Below, in pieces: positions 1 through 7,774 of a stretch of 64,000 nt of DNA. This DNA comes from Intestinimonas aquisgranensis (GTDB taxonomy: Bacteria > Bacillota > Clostridia > Oscillospirales > Oscillospiraceae): the NCBI GenBank assembly GCA_020687605.1, contig JAJEQY010000002.1, positions 54,837 through 118,836 of the forward strand. Direction: 5' to 3'. The position numbers were made by a program, and so were the translations under genes. The notes beneath the pieces were generated by a model. The model saw only the letters and a program-made list of their open reading frames with translations, ran no database searches and was not told the DNA's origin. Position 1 is the first letter of the stretch; every line of letters begins with the position of its first letter.

Positions 1-1646
1 TTATCCCGGAAGATCTCAAACGCCACATCCGGCATAAGCTCCATCGTCTTTCGGTCATACTTGATGATCCGCAGACCAGGAAGTTCTTCATTGATAATGG
101 TAGCGGTGGATTCCTCGCCTGACACCACATTGACCGTCTGAACGGTATCGGTCACAGCTTTCCAGCCCTCGATTCCTGCCAGCTCACGCACTTCCCATGC
201 GCCGGGTTCAAGCTGGTCGAAGGTGATGGAACCTCCGGTGGTGGTCTGACCGCTCCGGGTCTGGCCGCTCTCCAAGTGCTTGATCTGGATGGTTACACCG
301 GAAAGTAGATCTCCAGTGTCACTCTTTTTCTCCACCCGAAGTGAGCCGTAGGGGGCGTTCCAGAAAGTCAGGGTTGCAATCTTGTTGTACTCCACATCCG
401 CGTGCTGGGTGCGCTCATCCGGCAAAAGATGATACCGGGGCGGGATCTCCTCGGTTACCGTATAGTGGCCCTCAAGGGTCAGAGGGATTACCACGGTCCC
501 GTCCGGGCCAGTAGAGAAAGAGCCAACCTTGCGTCCCTCTGGATCGTACACAGAGAACACCGCGCCCTCCAGTGGGATTTTTGTGCCCTCCTCCAGCTTT
601 ACGATTTTCAGCGCGGTCTCATCCGGGTCGGGGTCCTGACCGTCATAATAGTTGCTGATAGCAGCCACATCCAGCCGTACATTGTTATCTAGGTCGCAGA
701 TATAATTTTGCAGGTCGCCGTACTTATCCTTCTCCTGGCAGATGGCATACATGGCGGCATACTGCGCCACGGAGGCGGACAGTGCAAGCTGGACGCTGCC
801 ACTTTGGTTCTGGATGGATTCCGCGGGGTACAGCACCTTGAATTGAGCGGAGTAGCCGTCTCCGGTTCCTTCCGCAGCAACAGAGGTCACATCCTGGTTG
901 TCCATGTTGACGATCCGGGTGCCATTGGGAACGGCGGAGGGGTCCTGGAAGGCGACAGAAATGTCGTAATCGTAGACCCATGTCTCGCTCCAAACCGTAA
1001 ACACCTGCTGATAGTAGTCCTTACCCTCAACACTGACAGGATAGGCCACGGAATGGTCTGGGGTGGCTGTCATTTTGGGCGTGAGCATATAGTTGTAGGT
1101 GGTGCCGCGCTTGTAGATGTCCTTGGCGGCGGCCAGGATGCGGTTGCCAATGTCCAGTTCAGAACCGGAAAGGCCGGGGGCCACCTTTAGATTGTTGATG
1201 TCCCAGGTGGAAAGCAAATAACACCAGAGGGCCATCTTTGTGGCGTAATACGCCTGATACTTGTTATCCAAATTCAGTTCACCCAGACTGCGGTGGGGGT
1301 AACCGTTGGAGATAATGCCCACCACCTTGGGATCGCTGGAGCGTTCCTCCGCAAGATATTTAATGCTTTCGCCGGGTTCTACCTTTTGGGGAACACCTTT
1401 GAGATACGGATTCACACAATATGCCGGAACTTCTTTGGTTGTCCCATCATTGCTCTTATACATGAAATAGGTGTAGTCTTGCTTCTTGACAGCGCCGTTG
1501 ATGGACAGATAACCCAGCTCATATCCGCCGTTATAAATGTCCACTTCGCCCAGCGCCGCTTCTACACTATCCGCGGCCCAAGCGGAGGTCGGAAGAATTC
1601 CAAGCAGCAAAACGCAGGCCAAAAACATTGAAAGCAGTTTTTTCAT
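1..1646 (-). CDS. Thioester/Cna-B (SpaA-like) surface adhesin, 3' end outside window
   Basis: Starts at ATG 1646 after GGAGGG and stays open to the window edge (at least 548 residues). A signal peptide (MKKLLSMFLACVLLLG.., cleavage near SAWA) precedes a thioester-type domain with the motif YCVNP near residue 70 and the aligned YATKMALW near residue 135. Three Cna-B (SpaA) immunoglobulin-like repeats follow, beginning near residues 342 (LKIVKLEEG), 431 (LRVEKKSDTG) and 519 (LRIIKYDRK). Such proteins are cell-wall surface adhesins or pilins anchored by sortase; the adjacent sortase gene fits. The usual thioester Gln (TQxAxW) is Lys here. The C-terminal sorting signal is not visible. Confidence 0.8.
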   Translation of the reverse strand, partial: MKKLLSMFLACVLLLGILPTSAWAADSVEAALGEVDIYNGGYELGYLSINGAVKKQDYTYFMYKSNDGTTKEVPAYCVNPYLKGVPQKVEPGESIKYLAEERSSDPKVVGIISNGYPHRSLGELNLDNKYQAYYATKMALWCYLLSTWDINNLKVAPGLSGSELDIGNRILAAAKDIYKRGTTYNYMLTPKMTATPDHSVAYPVSVEGKDYYQQVFTVWSETWVYDYDISVAFQDPSAVPNGTRIVNMDNQDVTSVAAEGTGDGYSAQFKVLYPAESIQNQSGSVQLALSASVAQYAAMYAICQEKDKYGDLQNYICDLDNNVRLDVAAISNYYDGQDPDPDETALKIVKLEEGTKIPLEGAVFSVYDPEGRKVGSFSTGPDGTVVIPLTLEGHYTVTEEIPPRYHLLPDERTQHADVEYNKIATLTFWNAPYGSLRVEKKSDTGDLLSGVTIQIKHLESGQTRSGQTTTGGSITFDQLEPGAWEVRELAGIEGWKAVTDTVQTVNVVSGEESTATIINEELPGLRIIKYDRKTMELMPDVAFEIFRD

Positions 1647-1666
1647 AAGCCCTCCTTAAAATGGAC

Positions 1667-1707
1667 AGAAAGAGGCATGAACAACAATCTGTTCATCACC
1701 TCTTTCT
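1667..1707 (-). other. Inverted repeat in the adhesin leader
   Basis: AGAAAGAGGcATGAACA pairs with TGTTCATcACCTCTTTCT with a short loop, just upstream of the adhesin ribosome site on the minus strand. It is followed by a weak T-rich stretch, so it could be a weak terminator or attenuator between sortase and adhesin. Confidence 0.5.
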
Positions 1708-1744
1708 GGAAGTAATTCAGTCAGGGTTTCGCAGAAACTAAGCG

Positions 1745-1788
1745 AAAAAAACGCAGTGCATTTCCCAATTTGGGAGATGCACTGCGTT
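1745..1788 (-). terminator. Intrinsic terminator after the sortase gene
   Basis: On the minus strand, AACGCAGTGCAT..TCCCA AA TTGGGA..ATGCACTGCGTT is followed directly by a run of T. It begins at the sortase stop codon. Confidence 0.8.
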
Positions 1789-2522
1789 TAGCATTCCACA
1801 GCCTGGACACACCAGCGGTATGCCCGCTGATCCCGCACACAGGTAAACAACGTGATACGGTTGTCACTGGTAGTGGCGGTGCCGCTGGTATCTGTCTCCA
1901 ATACCTTTTCTACACTGACCACCTGATAGGTGCGTGTGCCCAGCTTGGTGGTCCAGGTAATGGTATCGCCTGGCTCCAGGGTATGCAGGTCTCCAAAATC
2001 ATCCCGGACCCCGCGGTTGTGACCCGCAATGCAGCAGTTGCCGTCCCAGATACTAGTGCCAGGGAAATGACCGGCCCCTTTTGCCAGAGTGCTGCTGTCT
2101 GTCCCTTCGTAGACCTTGGTAGATAGACCAATGGCCGGGATCTTAAGCGTCCCCAGATGTCCGCCGGAGTAGTAGAGATCGCTGGTGACGGCAGTATAGC
2201 CGACGTCCTGGCCAGAACTACCCCCATTTCCTGTGTCGATCACAGGATAGTTGACGCTCCCTGTCTGGGACACCAGCCCGCCGCCATCCAGAGCGCCGGG
2301 GATGAGATTGGGCGTCAGAGGGTCGCCGCTACCGGGGAGGTAACTGGTAGGTGTGCCAAATCCAGGCGGGATCAGGGCGGTGTTCTTACTCCGGTCTACA
2401 TTGGGATCTTCCCATTCGTAGATGGTGTCATCGCTGGTAGGTCTGCCGAACAGGTAATCGTCCGGGGCCTCCATGGTATATTCCAGGGCGCTGGCCTGGC
2501 CCACACATAGGGCGCATAACAT
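1788..2522 (-). CDS. Sortase (class D-like)
   Basis: Transpeptidase that would attach the neighbouring adhesin to the wall. The catalytic triad is visible in order: His in AGHNRG, Cys in LFTC, Arg in RAYRWC. A Pro/Gly/Ser-rich linker of about 100 residues precedes the catalytic domain (about residue 118 onward). The first in-frame ATG is 2522, but it falls inside the hydrophobic core of a signal peptide. Upstream codons read LIQLKLRALLLAT with no ATG, GTG or TTG until the preceding gene's stop, so translation probably starts at a non-standard codon (CTG or ATT, about 2561-2550). It lies directly downstream of the membrane-anchored secreted protein gene. Confidence 0.85.
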   Translation of the reverse strand: MLCALCVGQASALEYTMEAPDDYLFGRPTSDDTIYEWEDPNVDRSKNTALIPPGFGTPTSYLPGSGDPLTPNLIPGALDGGGLVSQTGSVNYPVIDTGNGGSSGQDVGYTAVTSDLYYSGGHLGTLKIPAIGLSTKVYEGTDSSTLAKGAGHFPGTSIWDGNCCIAGHNRGVRDDFGDLHTLEPGDTITWTTKLGTRTYQVVSVEKVLETDTSGTATTSDNRITLFTCVRDQRAYRWCVQAVEC

Positions 2523-2557
2523 GGTGGCCAGCAGAAGTGCTCTCAGCTTCAGTTGAA

Positions 2558-3466
2558 TCAGCTCCTTCCTTTGTACCGCTTGAACAGGAAAACCCCACCT
2601 GTAGTCAGTAGGAGAACCGCGCCGCCAATCAGGAGGGGCTGTTTGATGTCAATCTCTGCCGTGGCCCCATTTGAGTTTTCGCTGGAAGGGGTATTAGTGG
2701 GGGCCGGGTCTGTCTGCGCCTCGGGGACCTCCATGCTGCCGAAAATGGCGGTATAAGTCAACACAGAGCAGTTGGTTTTGGAAACTTGGCCGGTATAGTC
2801 TGCCGTAACAGTGTAGCCGGTAGCATAGGTGCTGCTGGTAGTGCCGGTATATTTGGCGGTGGCAGTATATCGGGTGACGGCCCCATCCGCCCCGGCTTCA
2901 CTGGTCTCGGCCCACTGGACGTCTGCCAGAGTCAGGCTTTTTCCATTGTCCTCAATGCTCTTTGGAATCAAAGATAGATCCGCTTCCGAGAGATTGGGAT
3001 AGGTGCGGGTGGCGGAGAGATCCTTTGTCCGGGTAGCATAACCGTCTGCCGCTACCTTAACAGTGGTATGATCCAGTGTCAGAGTGCCGGTATAATCGTC
3101 CTCTGTGGTTACCTCCATCTGCGGTTCCAGACTCTGGAGGATCTTCTCCATATTGTTGGTCTCGCTGGCCAGAGTTTTGGTCTGGGTGATGGTCTGGATG
3201 TCCACCCCAACCTCGTCCTTCCGCGTCATATCCAGCAGATAATAGAGGCGGCCATCCCGCTCAAAATCCTCGGTGGGAATCTGGGATGGGTCATCTGCCA
3301 GGGACAGCTGGTACACTTTCTTGATCCTGGGGCTGTCTCCCTCCATATACTCCTCCACCGATGTGGGGTAGTAACTGGCACTCTGCTCCGGTTCAACGGC
3401 CAGAGCAGGGACAGATGCCGCCAGGAGCAGGGTCAGGGCGCACATCGTGGTCAAAATGCGTTTCAT
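2558..3466 (-). CDS. Secreted, C-terminally membrane-anchored element protein
   Basis: 302 residues with an N-terminal signal peptide (MKRILTTMCALTLLLAASVPALA) and a C-terminal transmembrane helix (LLIGGAVLLLTTGGVFLF) ending in a basic tail KRYKGRS. The extracellular part is Thr/Ser/Asp-rich with a repeated A-Y/D-YTG pattern (ATAKYTG, VTADYTG). The ATG follows AGGAGG. I do not recognise a named family. Proteins of this build accompany the adhesin/sortase pair in conjugative elements, so a surface role is inferred. Its stop overlaps the likely sortase start region. Confidence 0.7.
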   Translation of the reverse strand: MKRILTTMCALTLLLAASVPALAVEPEQSASYYPTSVEEYMEGDSPRIKKVYQLSLADDPSQIPTEDFERDGRLYYLLDMTRKDEVGVDIQTITQTKTLASETNNMEKILQSLEPQMEVTTEDDYTGTLTLDHTTVKVAADGYATRTKDLSATRTYPNLSEADLSLIPKSIEDNGKSLTLADVQWAETSEAGADGAVTRYTATAKYTGTTSSTYATGYTVTADYTGQVSKTNCSVLTYTAIFGSMEVPEAQTDPAPTNTPSSENSNGATAEIDIKQPLLIGGAVLLLTTGGVFLFKRYKGRS

Positions 3467-3540
3467 ACTGGATTCCTCCTACAACAATTTTTCTTTTGAT
3501 TTGCCGGAAATCATATTGTTATTTCTTCTTTTGGAAATTG

Positions 3541-4473
3541 TCACCCCCTTTCCCGGAGCACATTTCGTTGCAGCAGATACTCATTCCAATCCTTTCCCTG
3601 TGGAGGAAGTTGTTGAGACACCTCATAGTCCTCTGCGGAGAACATTTCTCGGAGCTTTTGGGTTGCCTGCCGACCATGTTCATCGTTATCCAGGCACAGA
3701 ATAATCCGGCGTATGTGTGGGTTGTCTCGCAGATAGGTCCGCAGTCCTCCTTCGTACAGCCCACACAGTGCCACCGCGTTGGAGGTTACTTTCCGGTGCA
3801 GGGTGCAGAAGCTCATCAGGTCGATTGGGGCCTCAAAGACAAGAACTGCATCATGCTTCTTGCTGCAGTAAAGTCGAAATGCGATGTCCTTATTGCTGCC
3901 TGGGACATCCCCCTTAAAGCTGCTGCCGTTCCAATCATAGGTTCCTCGTTGATTGGCAAATACCGGCGCTCCTGATTGGTCCCGGCCAACAAAGACACAG
4001 TTGTGATGTTGGGCGTCCTCGTACAGCAATCCAGCCTCCACAAAGCCCCGGATCACTTGGGCTGCGATCCCACGCTTGCGGAGATAGGCAAACACCCTTC
4101 GGTGATCCACGTTGGCAGGTGGGAGGGTAAAGGGGACCTTTTCCTCCTTTTCCTTGGTCTGCCGCGGAGTGCTCACCGGGGGAGCGTCACGGGCGCGGCC
4201 ATGCCAGGTCAGCAGGTACTCCACGGCCTCCGGGAAACTTTTGTTATAGAACCGCTGGAGGAATGTGATGGCATCTCCGCCGATGCCCTCTGAGTAGCGG
4301 AACCAGGTACGTCTGTTCTTGATCCGGATGCTGTCCATCTCCTGCGTGGTGTAGTACCTGCCGATCCGCTTCACCTGGTAGCCCAGGGAGATCAGCAGAT
4401 CTGGAAGGTCCGTGTCTCGGACAGTGGCCATTTCAGCCTCTGTAAAACGAGTTTTTTCTGACGTTTGTATCAT
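3541..4473 (-). CDS. DUF3991/Toprim primase-like element protein
   Basis: About 310 residues. The N-terminal half resembles the CHC2-type zinc-finger/DUF3991 region of mobile-element primases (ISLGYQVKRIG...WFRYSEGIGGDAITFLQ) but lacks the zinc cysteines. The C-terminal half is a Toprim domain with the conserved Glu in VFEAPIDLMS and the acidic motif LCLDNDEHG. Such proteins are thought to act in element replication or transfer. ATG 4473 is preferred over GTG 4479 because AAGGGGGG lies 5 nt before it. Confidence 0.8.
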   Translation of the reverse strand: MIQTSEKTRFTEAEMATVRDTDLPDLLISLGYQVKRIGRYYTTQEMDSIRIKNRRTWFRYSEGIGGDAITFLQRFYNKSFPEAVEYLLTWHGRARDAPPVSTPRQTKEKEEKVPFTLPPANVDHRRVFAYLRKRGIAAQVIRGFVEAGLLYEDAQHHNCVFVGRDQSGAPVFANQRGTYDWNGSSFKGDVPGSNKDIAFRLYCSKKHDAVLVFEAPIDLMSFCTLHRKVTSNAVALCGLYEGGLRTYLRDNPHIRRIILCLDNDEHGRQATQKLREMFSAEDYEVSQQLPPQGKDWNEYLLQRNVLRERG

Positions 4474-4489
4474 GTTCACCCCCCTTCTA

Positions 4490-4546
4490 GGAAAAACAAA
4501 AAAGGGGCCGGAGGACGCATCTGCTTGAGATGTGTCCTCCGGCCCC
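4490..4546 (-). terminator. Intrinsic terminator after the RHH-like gene
   Basis: A near-perfect 19-bp stem (GGGGCCGGAGGACgCATCT and its complement, 4504-4546) is followed on the minus strand by TTTTTTGTTTTT. It separates the RHH-like gene from the Toprim gene, which therefore probably has its own promoter or depends on readthrough. Confidence 0.9.
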
Positions 4547-4564
4547 TTGCTTTGACTCCTTGTG

Positions 4565-5011
4565 TTATTGTTCGATGTCCGCTGTGCCTCTCTCCGCCTC
4601 CGTGCTGGCCTCGCTGGCGTCTGGGGTGGTACCGGCGGCTCCGCTGTCCTCCGGGGCTTCCTCGGTGCTCTCAGGGCCCTCCTGTGGGGCCAGGCTGGCT
4701 TCGGCTTCTGCCAGCGCCTGCTCGATCAGGCCCAGGACGAAGTCCCGCTGGGTGAGCTTTACGCCGGTCCGAGCCGTTTCTCTGGCCAGGTGGGTCTTGA
4801 TGCGCTGGAAGAGTTCCTCGGGAATCTGGAATGCCATCGTTCTGCTGCCTGTCATGTTGATTCCTCCATTCTCATCTTTCATCTTGTAGTATTCAGTGAG
4901 CAGTGCTGCGATGTACTGGCTGGTGGTCATCTCCAGGCGGTCTTTTTCTTCTGTTACCCGGTTGTGCAGGGCGATGTCGATTTGAGCGCATAGGTTTTTC
5001 TTGTCTGCCAT
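4565..5011 (-). CDS. Small RHH-like DNA-binding protein of the element
   Basis: 148 residues from ATG 5011, chosen because AAAGGAG lies 8 nt upstream. The N-terminus (ADKKNLCAQIDIALHNRVTEEKD...TTSQYIAALLTEYY) and the middle (MAFQIPEELFQRIKTHLARE...LTQRDFVLGLIEQAL) each look like a strand-helix-helix of ribbon-helix-helix type, so there may be two tandem units. The C-terminal 45 residues are acidic, Ala/Ser/Thr-rich and probably disordered. A plasmid/ICE regulatory or relaxosome-accessory role is inferred only. Confidence 0.65.
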   Translation of the reverse strand: MADKKNLCAQIDIALHNRVTEEKDRLEMTTSQYIAALLTEYYKMKDENGGINMTGSRTMAFQIPEELFQRIKTHLARETARTGVKLTQRDFVLGLIEQALAEAEASLAPQEGPESTEEAPEDSGAAGTTPDASEASTEAERGTADIEQ

Positions 5012-5355
5012 GGTCTGCTCTCCTTTCCTCGTTTTGCAACGCAAGTATATCCAAAACCATGTCAGAAAGCTATTACCAAGACCACCAAGGAACCAAGGAC
5101 AAAGCAAGCAATACCACCAACTGAAACAGCTATGTAATAAAAAGAGAGAAGCCCCCGTTGGCAGTTCGATTTGAACTACCAGCGGGGGCTTCTCTCGCTG
5201 TTTTCTCTTTGCTCAGAGGTTCGAATCACCCCACATCACGAAAATGGCCTTTTGCATCTCCATCTCGTCTGGTGCTCGATTTTGTCCTCTGAAACGGCTG
5301 AAACCCTTGCCGCAGCAAGGGTTTCAGGGGTTGCATCTTTTTCAGCAACCTTAGT
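5012..5355. other. Gene-free junction between element and tRNA-Leu
   Basis: No supported gene. It contains a terminator-like palindrome (5144-5196), a tRNA T-arm-like fragment GGTTCGAATC near 5219, and a perfect 13-bp hairpin CTGAAACCCTTGC/GCAAGGGTTTCAG with a 4-nt loop (5298-5327). The right end of the mobile element should lie here. Confidence 0.6.
5136..5196 (-). terminator. Intrinsic terminator, probably of the tRNA-Leu transcript
   Basis: A 14-bp stem (GAGAGAAGCCCCCG, 5144-5157, with 5183-5196) is followed on the minus strand by TTTTT. The loop contains a second small stem AGTTC/GAACT. Confidence 0.75.
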
Positions 5356-5442
5356 TGGTGCGGCTGGCGGGAGTCGAACCCGCACGCCCATACGGACACA
5401 AGCACCTCAAGCTTGCCAGTCTACCAGTTCCAGCACAGCCGC
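5356..5442 (-). tRNA. tRNA-Leu (anticodon GAG)
   Basis: The minus-strand cloverleaf has acceptor GCGGCTG/CAGCCGC, D-loop AACTGGTAGAC, anticodon stem CAAGC/GCTTG with loop TTGAGGT (anticodon GAG), a long variable arm and T-arm GTTCGACTC. The 3' CCA is encoded (5358-5356). The long variable arm and size fit a class II tRNA-Leu reading CUC/CUU. Confidence 0.95.
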
Positions 5443-5474
5443 AAAACGCGACCCATGTTTGAATCGCAAGGGTT

Positions 5475-5503
5475 ATTATATCTGCTGTGGCTGGATTTGT
5501 CAA
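5475..5503 (-). promoter_or_regulatory. Consensus sigma-A promoter of tRNA-Leu
   Basis: TTGACA, 17-nt spacer and TATAAT on the minus strand, with the -10 element about 33 nt before the tRNA 5' end. Both hexamers are perfect. Confidence 0.9.
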
Positions 5504-5536
5504 CAACTTTTTTCAAGCCGCAGCATTTCTCTGCGG

Positions 5537-5809
5537 TCACAGCCAGTCGTCCACCACATCCCGGACTCCGGCGGGGCCTACCGTGTTTCGGGTGAGCAGC
5601 TCCATGAGGCTGTCGATCCGTTCGGTGTTCACGGTGAGGTCGGGGATGGCGGCCGTCTCGCCGCCGGCCTCCCGGACCTTGACGCCGTAGCTCTCACAGG
5701 CGAAGTGTCCTCCTACCTCCATCTGCCCGATGAGCACGTAGTATTCAAAGCGGTGGGGCTGTCCATCTTCTCCAGCTGCCGTGCGGCTGCCGACGAACAG
5801 TTCACGCAT
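5537..5809 (-). CDS. DUF6514 family protein
   Basis: A 90-residue soluble protein resembling the DUF6514 family found in Clostridia: MRELFVGSRT at the start, a YYVLI strand, ESYGVKV, IPDLT and a DVVDDWL C-terminus. Function is unknown. A good minus-strand promoter (TTGAAA-16-TATAAT, 5867-5840) and AGGAGGG before the ATG support it as a monocistronic gene. Confidence 0.75.
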   Translation of the reverse strand: MRELFVGSRTAAGEDGQPHRFEYYVLIGQMEVGGHFACESYGVKVREAGGETAAIPDLTVNTERIDSLMELLTRNTVGPAGVRDVVDDWL

Positions 5810-5839
5810 GCCGATCCCTCCTCATTTGTTGTAATTACC

Positions 5840-5867
5840 ATTATATGTAATATTATTCCAATTTCAA
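5840..5867 (-). promoter_or_regulatory. Promoter of the DUF6514 gene
   Basis: TTGAAA (5867-5862), 16-nt AT-rich spacer and TATAAT (5845-5840), about 30 nt before the start codon. Confidence 0.7.
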
Positions 5868-6000
5868 GGGAAACGAGTCGCCTGTTCTGACAAAAAACCT
5901 CCGAAACCGTCCCAAAAGCCGGGGAGGGGCTGGGGAATGTTGGCGAAGAAGCATGGTGGAAGGTGAGAGACGTCGGACGATTCCACAAATGGTAGTACCC

Positions 6001-6028
6001 TTGCTTTTGACGGTATGGATGGTATAAT
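6001..6028 (+). promoter_or_regulatory. Promoter of the 2-hydroxyacid dehydrogenase
   Basis: TTGCTT, 16-nt spacer and an extended -10 element TGGTATAAT. Confidence 0.65.
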
Positions 6029-6097
6029 GATGACTACCGACATAAACCGCGGGGCGGTATTCAACCGCCGGGACCGCAGAGAATGGGAGGATCACAG

Positions 6098-7045
6098 ATG
6101 AAAATCGTACTTTTGGAGTCCCTGGGCGTGCCGGACGCCCTTCTGAACGAGTGCGCCCGGCCCTTTGTGGAGGCTGGCCACACCTTTGAGGCCTATCCCA
6201 AGGATACCGATCCCAAGGTCCAACTCCAGCGGGCGGCTGACGCCGACGTCATCATGCTGGCCAACATGCCCCTCAGTGGGGAGGTCATTTCCGGCTGCTC
6301 CAACCTGAAGTTCATCGATGTGGCCTTCACCGGGGTAGACCACGTAGATCTGGCCGCGGCCAAGGCCAAAGGGGTGACAGTGTCAAACGCGGCGGGCTAC
6401 TCCACCCAGGCGGTGGCTGAGCTGAGCCTGTGCATGATGCTCTCCCTGCTGCGGAACGTGCCCCAGGTGGGGGAGCGCTGCCGGAACGGCGGCACCAAGG
6501 ACGGCCTGGTGGGTTCGGAGATCCGGGGCAAGACAGTGGGCATCGTGGGCGCCGGCGCCATCGGCACCCGCACTGCGCAGCTGTGTGCCGCCTTCGGCTG
6601 CAAGGTGCTGGCCTACAAGCGCCACGTCAAGGGGGACGAGCCCGACTTCATGACCTTCGTCTCCCTGGATGAGCTGCTGGCGCAGTCCGACATCGTCTCC
6701 CTCCACTGTCCCCTGAACGACGAGTCCCGGGGCATGATCAACCGGGAGACCATCGCCAAGATGAAGGAGGGGGCCCTCCTTATCAACGCCGCCCGTGGTC
6801 CCGTGGTGGACAGTCAGGCACTGGCCGATGCCCTCAACAGCGGCCGTCTGGGAGGCGCCGGCATCGACGTCTTTGAGATGGAGCCGCCGGTACCTCAGGA
6901 CCACCCCCTGCTGCACGCCAAGAACACCATTGTCACCCCCCATGTGGCCTTCGCTACCGCCGAGTCCATGGAGGAGCGCTGCCACATCGTCTTCGACAAC
7001 CTGAAGGCGTGGATGGATGGAGCGCCCGTCAACCGGGTTCTCTGA
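6098..7045 (+). CDS. D-isomer specific 2-hydroxyacid dehydrogenase
   Basis: 315 residues from ATG 6098 (GGGAGG 7 nt upstream). NAD(P)-dependent oxidoreductase that reduces a 2-keto acid to a D-2-hydroxyacid or the reverse. The N-terminal substrate domain is followed by the nucleotide-binding fold VGIVGAGAIGTR (about residue 146), the catalytic Arg region INAARGP, the Glu in the IDVFEMEPP segment and the His in TPHVAFAT. Substrate cannot be told: glycerate, phosphoglycerate and D-lactate-type enzymes share these motifs. It is monocistronic, between its own promoter and a terminator. Confidence 0.88.
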   Translation: MKIVLLESLGVPDALLNECARPFVEAGHTFEAYPKDTDPKVQLQRAADADVIMLANMPLSGEVISGCSNLKFIDVAFTGVDHVDLAAAKAKGVTVSNAAGYSTQAVAELSLCMMLSLLRNVPQVGERCRNGGTKDGLVGSEIRGKTVGIVGAGAIGTRTAQLCAAFGCKVLAYKRHVKGDEPDFMTFVSLDELLAQSDIVSLHCPLNDESRGMINRETIAKMKEGALLINAARGPVVDSQALADALNSGRLGGAGIDVFEMEPPVPQDHPLLHAKNTIVTPHVAFATAESMEERCHIVFDNLKAWMDGAPVNRVL

Positions 7046-7089
7046 GCGCAGGGCAGAAGCACTACAATATACAATAGAATGGAAGAAAA

Positions 7090-7127
7090 ACCACGGCCTG
7101 GTGTGGAACCTGACCGTGGTTTTTTTA
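7090..7127 (+). terminator. Terminator after the 2-hydroxyacid dehydrogenase
   Basis: AAACCACGG...CCGTGGTTT hairpin followed by T7. Confidence 0.75.
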
Positions 7128-7134
7128 ACGGCAA

Positions 7135-7145
7135 TATGGTATAAT
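7135..7145 (+). promoter_or_regulatory. Extended -10 promoter of the cytidylate-kinase-like gene
   Basis: TATGGTATAAT (TGn extended -10) lies 36 nt before the start codon. The -35 region falls in the T-tract of the upstream terminator and is poor. Confidence 0.55.
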
Positions 7146-7180
7146 GTTGACAGAGAACAAGGGAAAAAGGAGGTACCATT

Positions 7181-7774
7181 ATGGCGCATACTGTGATCAC
7201 CATCGGCCGTCAGTTCGGTTCCGGCGGACGCATCGTCGCCCAGCGGGTGGCAGAGACCCTGCATATCCCCTTCTACGACAAGGCCGTGATTGACCTGGCT
7301 GCCAAGGAGACCGGCCTCTCCGAGGAATTCATCCGTCAGGCCGAGCAGAAAAAGACCAGCAGCTTCCTCTACAACCTCTACATGAGCACACAAAATCTCC
7401 CCGTTACCGATCAGGTATTCATCGCCGAGAGCGAGGTCATCCGCAAGGTGGCCGCCGTCGGGCCCTGTGTCATCGTTGGCCGCTGCGCCGACTATGTCCT
7501 GCGCAACCAGGAGGGGGTTCTCAACCTCTTTATCCACGCTCCTCTGGACGAGCGGATCTTCCGTGCCAAGGAGGAGTATCGGGTGGATGCCCCCGACGTG
7601 AAGGCCTACGTGCTCAAGCAGGACAAAAACCGTGCCGCCTTCTATGAGCACTTCTCCGACAGAGCCTGGGGCAAGGCGGAAAACTACCATCTGGCCATCA
7701 ACAGCACCATCGGCCTGAATACCACGGTGGATCTTATTTTGGCACTGGCCGAGGAACGGGGGCTCCATAAGTGA
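7181..7774 (+). CDS. Cytidylate kinase-like family protein
   Basis: 197 residues. The N-terminus ITIGRQFGSGGRIVAQRVAE is the glycine-rich nucleotide loop typical of the cytidylate-kinase-like family (AAA_26), a variant lacking a classical GKS/T. The rest (FYDKAVIDLAAKETGLSEEFI, VIVGRCADYVL, LFIHAPLDERI, DKNRAAFYEHFSDRAWGKAENYHLAINS) matches the pattern of this stand-alone family, whose physiological substrate is not established. The 3' end overlaps the MATE transporter start by 4 nt (GTGA), so the two are translationally coupled. Confidence 0.82.
   Translation: MAHTVITIGRQFGSGGRIVAQRVAETLHIPFYDKAVIDLAAKETGLSEEFIRQAEQKKTSSFLYNLYMSTQNLPVTDQVFIAESEVIRKVAAVGPCVIVGRCADYVLRNQEGVLNLFIHAPLDERIFRAKEEYRVDAPDVKAYVLKQDKNRAAFYEHFSDRAWGKAENYHLAINSTIGLNTTVDLILALAEERGLHK

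Larger units (their letters stand above)
1..5143. mobile_element. Edge of an integrative/conjugative-type element
   Basis: Five consecutive minus-strand genes form a cargo/conjugation-type block: Cna-B adhesin, sortase, secreted membrane-anchored protein, Toprim primase-like protein and RHH-like protein. This combination is typical of Tn1549-like conjugative elements of Firmicutes (family knowledge). No integrase, relaxase or VirB4/VirD4 is in view, so most of the element would lie left of the window. The right boundary is inferred to fall between the RHH-like gene and the tRNA-Leu gene. No direct repeat can be checked because the other end is outside. Confidence 0.55.

Noticed and set aside
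5200..5240. Second tRNA on the plus strand suggested by GGTTCGAATC
   Set aside because: T-stem partners do not pair and no acceptor, anticodon or D arm can be drawn.
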